DNA from: a bacterium
GTDB lineage: Bacteria > Patescibacteriota > Minisyncoccia > RBG-13-40-8-A
Assembly: GCA_030692145.1 (NCBI GenBank)
Contig: JAUYCU010000018.1
Location: 1 to 36,280 of the forward strand
Direction: 5' to 3'
Length of the DNA stretch: 36,280 nt
Part shown: in pieces, positions 31,848-36,280 of the stretch
Position numbering within the stretch: position 1 is the first letter of the stretch
Layout of the letters: each line of letters begins with the position of its first letter
Notes under the pieces: generated by a model
Seen by the model: only the letters and a program-made list of their open reading frames with translations
What the model was told of the DNA's origin: nothing
Databases searched by the model: none
Made by a program: the position numbers and the translations under genes

Positions 31848-31884
31848 TCCCTCAAACGGGATCCCGAGGTGATTTTCTTTATGG

Positions 31885-32700
31885 CTATTTTATAATTTTT
31901 GAGAATAGATCCGTATTAAGTGAGGTGTCTGGTGCAATATTTAAATTTTTACCAGCCAAAGAATCTGGCTTGATAAGATTTGTATCCATCCCCATTTCTT
32001 TAATAAGTTCTCTGCTGAATTCGTAAATATTTCTCCTTTTACCGGCTACGTGAATTATTCCATTAAAATCTTTTTCAATCAGCCGCCAAATTGCCCCAGC
32101 TAAGTCAGCTACCTGAATTGGCGAACGATACATATCTCCAAATCGTTGAACCGTCTCGCTCTGTTTAATCTGATTTAATAACTTAGTTGTTCTTTTGTCC
32201 CAGTCGGCGGCGCTTTTACCGTATATATAACTTGTTCGAATGATAATAAAATTCTTTAAATTTTCCCTAATTACGGTTTCGGCAACCAATTTTGCCCTGC
32301 CGTAATCCGTTATTGGATTGGCTTCATCCTCCTCCTTGTAGTTTCCTTTTGTTCCATCAAATACCGCATCCGAAGAAATATAGATCAATTTTGCACCTAT
32401 TAGTTTAATTGATTCAACTAATTGTTCCATGGCTTCTTTCGCTCTTTTCGGATTTTCATCATCTGGATCAATTCGGGCTACATGGATTATAGTGTTGGGC
32501 TTTATTTTATTCAAATTTTTTTCTAGAGACTTGTAATCTAAGAGGTTGATTTTTATCGGCTTAAAACCACCAGCTTCAATTGGCTTATCCCTATAAGCTA
32601 ACCAAAGCTCGATTTTTTCTGGAACAAGCTCAACTAGAACAGAGCCCAAAAAGCCTGTGCTGCCCAATATTAATACTCTACGGTTATTTATTGTGTTCAT
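31885..32700 (-). CDS. NAD(P)-dependent sugar-nucleotide reductase (RmlD-like SDR)
   Basis: 271 residues. An extended short-chain dehydrogenase: Rossmann motif RVLILGSTGFLGSVLVELVP, KLIYISSDAVFDGTKGNY (the Ser-Ser-Asp and FDG segment typical of RmlD), and the catalytic Tyr/Lys in ITDYGRAKLVAE, then IIRTSYIYG. The RSPIQVADLAGAIWRLIEK and GIIHVAGKRRNIYEFSREL parts match the RmlD C-terminal substrate domain. RmlD reduces dTDP-4-keto-rhamnose in dTDP-L-rhamnose synthesis; RmlA, RmlB and RmlC are not in the window, so the substrate is open. No Shine-Dalgarno, and base use like the core genes, unlike its island neighbour. Separated from the radical SAM gene by a terminator. Confidence 0.88.
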   Translation of the reverse strand: MNTINNRRVLILGSTGFLGSVLVELVPEKIELWLAYRDKPIEAGGFKPIKINLLDYKSLEKNLNKIKPNTIIHVARIDPDDENPKRAKEAMEQLVESIKLIGAKLIYISSDAVFDGTKGNYKEEDEANPITDYGRAKLVAETVIRENLKNFIIIRTSYIYGKSAADWDKRTTKLLNQIKQSETVQRFGDMYRSPIQVADLAGAIWRLIEKDFNGIIHVAGKRRNIYEFSRELIKEMGMDTNLIKPDSLAGKNLNIAPDTSLNTDLFSKIIK

Positions 32701-32731
32701 AAGCTTAATCTTATTATATCAGAAAAAGAGG

Positions 32732-32766
32732 TATAAAAAGAGGGGGATCCGGTGAATGGACCCCCC
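32732..32766 (-). terminator. Terminator after the radical SAM gene
   Basis: On the minus strand GGGGGTCC-ATTCACC-GGATCCCCC forms a strong hairpin with one bulge, followed by TCTTTTTATA. It ends the peptide/radical SAM transcript before the RmlD-like gene. Confidence 0.75.
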
Positions 32767-32770
32767 ATAA

Positions 32771-34126
32771 CTATGTTTTGAGACGAATGTCAGCATGAAC
32801 AGCTTCATGCTTTTTATTGTATTCTTCAACAAACTGTGAAGCTTCATGCATTAGGCTCAAGAATCTCGCCTGATTCATGTCTTTTACGAACGCCCGGTCC
32901 ATTGATTGGTTGGCGGCCCAACTCCAGTCGGTGGTATTTTCGTCTAGTAAACCGCATTCCACAACTTCCTTGTACATGGGCGTTCCAGGTAACGGAGAGA
33001 ACCGCGCTAAAGTCACAAAAGGAGGTTCTATTTCCCGAATCAAGGCTAGGGTCTCTTGGATGCTCTCCTCTGTCTCAACGGGTACGCCGAGCATAAAGTA
33101 GGCTGACCAGACAATACCGTTACGATGCAGCATTTCGGCCGACTCGCGGATTTGAGTTAGCGTGATGTTCTTATTCATATAGTGTAGGATTCTTGGACTA
33201 CCCGATTCTATTCCGATACGGATCCGATCACATCCCGCTGCTTTCATCAATTCAAGCAATGCGTCATTGAAATGACCCACGCGCGTAAGACATTCCCACT
33301 TTACCCGAAGCTGTCTTTCGATTAATAGCTGGCAAATGCCTGCAACTCGCCTTTGATTCAATGTGAAGGTGCCGTTGCGAAAAGAGAAATATTCCGTTCC
33401 GTAGCGATCTTTGCGAAGGACGATTTCCTGTATAACTCGACTGACCGAATGATACCTAACCCTACATCCCCAAACTACGGAAAGAGCGCAGAATCCGCAA
33501 TTAAACGGACAACCTCTTGCTGAAATCAGTAAACCCATGTCAGTGGGACGATAGGAGTCGGCGTGCAAGCAATCTAGTGCTGGCAACGGTATAGTGTCCA
33601 ACGCCTCGATTAGTTGGCTTTTAATAACCGCTGGTGCCTGTTTTCCTTCGCTAATCTGTTGTACTAGGGTAGAAATGCTCTGTTCGCCCTCGCCGCAAAC
33701 CACATAGTCAACATTTTTGCCTAAAGCATCCTGAGGTCTGACGGTAACATGTTCTCCGCCAGCGACGACAATAATGTCACTACGATGTTGTTTGGTGAGT
33801 TGTGCTAGCTTGAGCGCAGAACCAACCTTAGGTGTCAGAAAGGAGATACCAACGATGTCCGGCATAAACTTCTCTAGAATATTAAGATATTCCTGCCAGA
33901 TGTAGTGAGCGTTATTCTGCAAAGCTTCAAGATAGTGACGATGAGAAAACGCAGTTGCCTTCATGGAAAGACTGTAACATTTTGGGTCGTGTTCTGCGTC
34001 GTAGATCAGAACCTCATGTCCCGCCTGCCTGAGAACGGCTGCCAGATAGGTCAGTCCCAGAGGAAAATAGAATCGATAATATCCCATAAACCTCTGGAAC
34101 GGCGGATCAATTAGAAGGATTTTCAT
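32771..34126 (-). CDS. Cobalamin-binding-domain radical SAM enzyme
   Basis: 451 residues. The N-terminal B12-binding-type Rossmann domain spans about residues 1-150: LLIDPPFQRFMGYYRF, PLGLTYLAAVLRQAGHEVLI, DIVGISFLTPKVGSA and VVAGGEHVTVRPQDA. The radical SAM core has Cys206, Cys210 and Cys213 in SARGCPFNCGFCAL, then the GIESGSPRILHYMNK and YFMLGVPVETEESIQETL strands. A short C-terminal part follows PLPGTPMYKEVV; no SPASM Cys cluster is seen. Family members perform methylations, ring formations or other radical chemistry on peptides, tetrapyrroles or lipids. The Shine-Dalgarno AGGAGG (34138-34143) lies inside the end of a 36-codon gene just upstream. Codon use is more balanced than in core genes, suggesting acquisition by transfer. 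Confidence 0.93.
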   Translation of the reverse strand: MKILLIDPPFQRFMGYYRFYFPLGLTYLAAVLRQAGHEVLIYDAEHDPKCYSLSMKATAFSHRHYLEALQNNAHYIWQEYLNILEKFMPDIVGISFLTPKVGSALKLAQLTKQHRSDIIVVAGGEHVTVRPQDALGKNVDYVVCGEGEQSISTLVQQISEGKQAPAVIKSQLIEALDTIPLPALDCLHADSYRPTDMGLLISARGCPFNCGFCALSVVWGCRVRYHSVSRVIQEIVLRKDRYGTEYFSFRNGTFTLNQRRVAGICQLLIERQLRVKWECLTRVGHFNDALLELMKAAGCDRIRIGIESGSPRILHYMNKNITLTQIRESAEMLHRNGIVWSAYFMLGVPVETEESIQETLALIREIEPPFVTLARFSPLPGTPMYKEVVECGLLDENTTDWSWAANQSMDRAFVKDMNQARFLSLMHEASQFVEEYNKKHEAVHADIRLKT

Positions 34127-34130
34127 GATT

Positions 34131-34241
34131 CTATTTACCTCCTGTAGTCAATTTGTATAGTAATCCCATACTACTATAGGTGAACCCGGCCGAGGTTATT
34201 TTAAACAAACCCGGCCCATCAATCATGCAGATGTTGCTCAT
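34131..34241 (-). CDS. Small peptide gene, candidate RiPP precursor for the radical SAM enzyme
   Basis: 36 codons from ATG 34241 to TAG at 34131-34133. It has a textbook Shine-Dalgarno (AAGGAG, six bases before ATG). It starts MSNICMIDGPG, then a stretch with Phe, Lys, Ile and Thr. The second half is rich in Gly, Ser, Thr, Tyr and Leu (AGFTYSSMGLLYK) and ends TTGGK. There is no signal peptide. Its stop lies four bases before the radical SAM ATG, and its last codons supply that gene's Shine-Dalgarno, so the two are translationally coupled. A small gene in this position next to a radical SAM enzyme is how many RiPP precursors are found. A translated regulatory leader is the alternative. I know no family for it. 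Confidence 0.7.
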   Translation of the reverse strand: MSNICMIDGPGLFKITSAGFTYSSMGLLYKLTTGGK

Positions 34242-34332
34242 TTTTGACTCCTTCTCTAGGGTTTTTCTCGTTTTAAAAGATCAAATTTAACATACTATCC
34301 TAACAATATACCTTACAACTTAATAAAGATAA

Positions 34333-34370
34333 AGTCAAGTGCAGTATTTTTATGTATGTGTTTATACACA
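34333..34370 (-). promoter_or_regulatory. Possible promoter/operator region of the peptide-radical SAM pair
   Basis: TGTGT-TTAT-ACACA (34357-34370) is a perfect inverted repeat. On the minus strand it is followed by TTGACT (34333-34338), a -35-like box. No clear -10 box is found at 17 bases (TAAGGT), though TATATT and TAGTAT occur further on. The rest of 34242-34413 is AT-rich with no other gene. Confidence 0.35.
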
Positions 34371-34413
34371 AACCGTGGACAAATAAAAACAGCTAAAATA
34401 GCTAACAGGGTTT

Positions 34414-34449
34414 CTGTCAGCTCTTTTTTAATCGGGCTGCCCGGACTTG
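34414..34449. repeat. Direct repeat, right copy (3' end of tRNA-Pro plus flank)
   Basis: Identical over 36 bases to 31812-31847. Positions 34432-34449 belong to the tRNA; 34414-34431 are the T run and one arm of the downstream hairpin. Confidence 0.9.
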
Positions 34450-34502
34450 AACCGGGGCTAAATCCTCCCGAAGGACTCGTGCTACCACTACACTACAGCC
34501 CG
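34432..34502 (-). tRNA. tRNA-Pro (anticodon CGG)
   Basis: The acceptor stem is CGGGCTG/CAGCCCG, the anticodon stem is AGTCC/GGATT around TTCGGGA (anticodon CGG), and the T arm is CCCGG-TTCAAGT-CCGGG. The discriminator is A, and CCA is not encoded. It lies four bases after the L,D-transpeptidase-like gene and is followed by a hairpin (CTGACAG-AAACC-CTGTTAG) that can end the transcript. Its 3' end is one copy of the island's direct repeat. Confidence 0.95.
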
Positions 34503-34506
34503 TTAA

Positions 34507-35010
34507 TCAGTTTTTAATACAAACCAATGTGTTTTTATCACAATTCTTTAAAATTTCCAGCAAATCCTTTTTATTGAACGCAACACAACCCGCGGTTGGA
34601 GAATAATTCTTTCTCGCTATATGCATGAATATCGCACTGCCCTTTCCCGAAATAACTGGATTATCATTATATCCCAACACGACAACAATATCATAAATTT
34701 CGTCATCGCGCCACAGTTTTTCATGGCTCGCGCCATACGGCAATTTTATTTGCTGGTTGTAATTTTTGTCATTGACATCATCACACCATGCGTCATTTTC
34801 CTGAATTTCTTCAACCAATAAATCTGTTTGCGGTTTTTCAATTTTGTCTTTACGATAAAGAACTTTTCTCATTTCAAAACACCCTGCTGGCGTTTTTCCA
34901 TCTCCTTCTTTTTTATTATTCGTAATTCCGTTTTTCCCGATTGCGCATTGAAATTCCTTTCCTCGAAAAACCGCCTTTCCGGAAGAATAAATATCAATCG
35001 CGTTTTTCAT
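34507..35010 (-). CDS. L,D-transpeptidase-like (YkuD fold) protein without signal peptide
   Basis: 167 residues. The catalytic motif FMHIARKNYSPTAGCVAF contains His130 and Cys142 in the H-x(n)-S/T-x-G-C arrangement of YkuD enzymes; GKNGITNNKKEGDGKTPAGC and YDIVVVLGYNDNPVISGKGS are typical earlier strands. Such enzymes form 3-3 peptidoglycan cross-links or attach proteins to the wall using an active-site Cys. No N-terminal signal or membrane helix is present (it starts MKNAIDIYSSGKAVFRGKEF), which is odd for a periplasmic enzyme. The gene lies between cca and tRNA-Pro on the same strand. A cytoplasmic amidase-like role is also possible. Confidence 0.88.
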   Translation of the reverse strand: MKNAIDIYSSGKAVFRGKEFQCAIGKNGITNNKKEGDGKTPAGCFEMRKVLYRKDKIEKPQTDLLVEEIQENDAWCDDVNDKNYNQQIKLPYGASHEKLWRDDEIYDIVVVLGYNDNPVISGKGSAIFMHIARKNYSPTAGCVAFNKKDLLEILKNCDKNTLVCIKN

Positions 35011-35031
35011 TTTTCATTTTTAGTTTTTAAT

Positions 35032-36280
35032 TTACTTTATCCAATGCTTTTCGCGGATTTTTAAATCTTCTTCTTCTTTTTTTTCTTCGATTTTCCCTTT
35101 GGCTAGTTCGCGCAGGTTTTCCAAATCTTCTTTATCCAGTTCCTTAACCCGTTTTTCCAGTTTTTTCTTATCGTTCTTTTTCGGTTCTTCGATAATTTCC
35201 GATAGCAACACGTCCAAAATAGCGCCGACTTTCGGACCTGGTTCGATTTTTAAAAGTTTCATGATTTCTGTGCCGTTGATTTTCAGCATTTTTGCCGAAA
35301 TCGGATCTTTGGAAACTTTTTCAATCATATATTCGATAGTACGCAATCTGTACGGCTTTTCTTTTGGCCTGCCCATACCCAACCTGTCGGCAACTCTCAA
35401 ATTAATCAAATCGGGAATATTTTCCTTGCCTACCCTGGCAATCAATCTTCTTGCGCCTGCTTCGGTCAACCTTTCCGGGTCGGATACAAACATATGGTTT
35501 CTCACCAATAAAACCACTTTGTCGATAAATTTATTGGGAAATTTCAGTCTTTGCAAAATCCGCGCGGTAAATTTCGCGCCCACGTAATCGTGATTGTAAA
35601 AAGTGGAATCAGGGCCTTCGCCTTGTTTGGTTTCCGGCTTTCCGATGTCGTGAAATAATGCGGCAAACCTGATTTCCAAAGCGAAATCTTTTTCCGCAGT
35701 AACTTTCAGAGAACGCAGGGAATGCTCGTAAATATCGTAAATGTGATGCTTGTTCTGGCTCACTCCAACTCCTTTTTCCAATTCCGGCAAAATATATTTC
35801 AATAAATTGGTTTTTTGCAGTAAATCAATGCCTTCGGCTGCTTGCGTGGATTCGATAATTTTAATCATTTCGTCTCTGATTCTTTCTTTGGAAATCGCCT
35901 GAATCCATCCCGCGTTTTTTTGAATTGCCTTAAATGTTTTTGCCTCAATTTCCCAGCCCAAGGCTGGTCCGCCTTGGGCGGAAAGAGTAGTAGCAAAACG
36001 CGCTGCTCTTAGCATTCTTAAAGCGTCTTCATCAAATCTTTCTTCGGCTTTGCCCACGGTTTTGATAATTTTATTTTTTAAATCTCTCTGGCCGTCGAAT
36101 GGGTCGATAATTTTCGCAATCCCTTCGACTTCGCTCAGGGCAAGGGCATTCACCGTAAAGTCTCTGCGCGCCAAATCTTCCTCGATATTTTTCGCGTATT
36201 TGATTTCGTCGGGATGGCGTTTGTCGGAATATTTTCCGTCTTTACGATAAGTGGTAATTTCGATTTCTTTCAAAGTTTCG
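35032..36280 (-). CDS. cca: CCA-adding enzyme / tRNA nucleotidyltransferase with HD domain, N-terminus outside window
   Basis: The frame is open to the right edge, so the catalytic N-terminus (G-S and DxD motifs) is not visible. The visible part begins in the palm (ITTYRKDGKYSDKRHPDEI) and continues with EDLARRDFTVNALA, IIDPFDGQRDLKNKIIKTVG and RFDEDALRMLRAARFA, the nucleotide-selecting region. The HD domain has LFHDIGKPETKQGEG. The C-terminus is Lys/Glu-rich. It adds CCA to tRNA 3' ends, needed because tRNA-Arg, -Gly, -Ala and -Pro(CGG) here lack encoded CCA. Two palindromic repeats are embedded in frame: ALSEVEG (36121-36147) and LSAQGGPALGW (35954-35984). The TTG at 36273 is an internal codon, not the start. 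Confidence 0.95.
   Translation of the reverse strand, partial: ETLKEIEITTYRKDGKYSDKRHPDEIKYAKNIEEDLARRDFTVNALALSEVEGIAKIIDPFDGQRDLKNKIIKTVGKAEERFDEDALRMLRAARFATTLSAQGGPALGWEIEAKTFKAIQKNAGWIQAISKERIRDEMIKIIESTQAAEGIDLLQKTNLLKYILPELEKGVGVSQNKHHIYDIYEHSLRSLKVTAEKDFALEIRFAALFHDIGKPETKQGEGPDSTFYNHDYVGAKFTARILQRLKFPNKFIDKVVLLVRNHMFVSDPERLTEAGARRLIARVGKENIPDLINLRVADRLGMGRPKEKPYRLRTIEYMIEKVSKDPISAKMLKINGTEIMKLLKIEPGPKVGAILDVLLSEIIEEPKKNDKKKLEKRVKELDKEDLENLRELAKGKIEEKKEEEDLKIREKHWIK
35954..35984. repeat. Palindromic repeat inside cca
   Basis: CAGCCCAAGGCTGGTCCGCC then TTGGGCGGAAA. It contains two overlapping palindromes (CAGCC-CAA-GGCTG and CCGCC-TTG-GGCGG) and is read as SAQGGPALGW. Same framework as the intergenic copy at 810-841. 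Confidence 0.75.
36121..36147. repeat. Short dispersed-type repeat inside cca
   Basis: CCCTTCGACTTCGCTCAGGG followed by CAAGGGC, read as ALALSEVEG. It sits right after the invariant RRDFTVNALA motif, where relatives have a short variable turn. Confidence 0.6.

Larger units (their letters stand above)
31812..34449. mobile_element. Island bounded by tRNA-Pro-derived direct repeats (about 2.6 kb)
   Basis: A perfect 36-bp direct repeat at 31812-31847 and 34414-34449 brackets the RmlD-like gene, the radical SAM gene and the small peptide gene. In the right copy, 18 bases are the 3' end of an intact tRNA-Pro(CGG) and 18 are its downstream flank. The left copy has the same 18 tRNA bases with no tRNA attached. 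This is the arrangement produced when an element integrates at a tRNA 3' end and restores the gene. No integrase or other mobility gene is inside, so it would be a remnant or depend on a helper. Ordinary local duplication is the alternative. Confidence 0.65.

Noticed and set aside
34131..34241. Reading the 36-codon gene only as a transcription-attenuation leader
   Set aside because: There is no terminator/antiterminator hairpin pair between it and the radical SAM gene and no run of one amino acid; kept as the weaker alternative.
36241..36273. TTG at 36273 as the start of the CCA-adding enzyme
   Set aside because: The frame continues to the window edge with family-like residues, and the catalytic N-terminal domain must lie outside.

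Overview
The window is AT-rich bacterial DNA and looks like the chromosome of a Patescibacteria/CPR organism, most likely a Parcubacteria-type lineage. This is an inference from four things: a compact PilB-C-M-N-O type IV pilus cluster carrying a T4SS-pilin-like two-helix membrane protein; a DUF4015 protein; RNase J together with RNase Y; and many short GC-rich palindromic repeats scattered between and inside genes. No rRNA or other direct taxonomic marker is present.

Layout. 1-799: a truncated DUF4015 glycosidase-like gene behind tRNA-Arg. 842-13297 (minus strand): one long pilus locus, read as histidine kinase, two near-identical response regulators, PilB, PilC, three prepilin-like or PilX-like proteins, PilM, PilN, PilO, a small membrane protein, and a T4SS-pilin/M15-peptidase-like protein. 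The two-component genes at the head suggest sensory control of pilus assembly. No PilT, PilD or obvious major pilin is in the window. 13388-18847: tRNA-Pro(UGG), RNase J, tRNA-Gly, RNase Y and phosphoglycerate mutase, separated by strong terminators. 18858-22208 (minus): a nusA - NUDIX - trigger factor - clpP operon with a clear promoter. The trigger factor lacks its ribosome-binding domain.

22266-25019 is a large exported Ig/PKD-type surface protein. 25162-31803 is a patchwork of small genes, several with strong Shine-Dalgarno sites that the core genes lack. It includes a small exported protein with a long leader, a YraN protein carrying a repeat insertion, a sugar nucleotidyltransferase, a TIM-barrel-like protein, a DUF167 protein, a GC-rich orphan gene with its own promoter and terminator, a UDG-like fragment, tRNA-Ala, a decayed FtsX-type permease and a SET-domain protein.

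31812-34449 is the most striking part. It is a segment of about 2.6 kb bounded by a perfect 36-bp direct repeat. One copy is the 3' end of tRNA-Pro(CGG) plus its downstream flank; the other is an orphan tRNA 3' end. That is the layout left by tRNA-targeted integration. Inside is a 36-codon gene with an excellent Shine-Dalgarno site, four bases upstream of a cobalamin-binding radical SAM enzyme. The pair resembles a peptide-modifying (RiPP) cassette. A reductase of the RmlD/SDR type is also inside.

The window ends with tRNA-Pro(CGG), an L,D-transpeptidase-like protein and the C-terminal part of the CCA-adding enzyme. That enzyme is needed because four of the five tRNAs here do not encode CCA.
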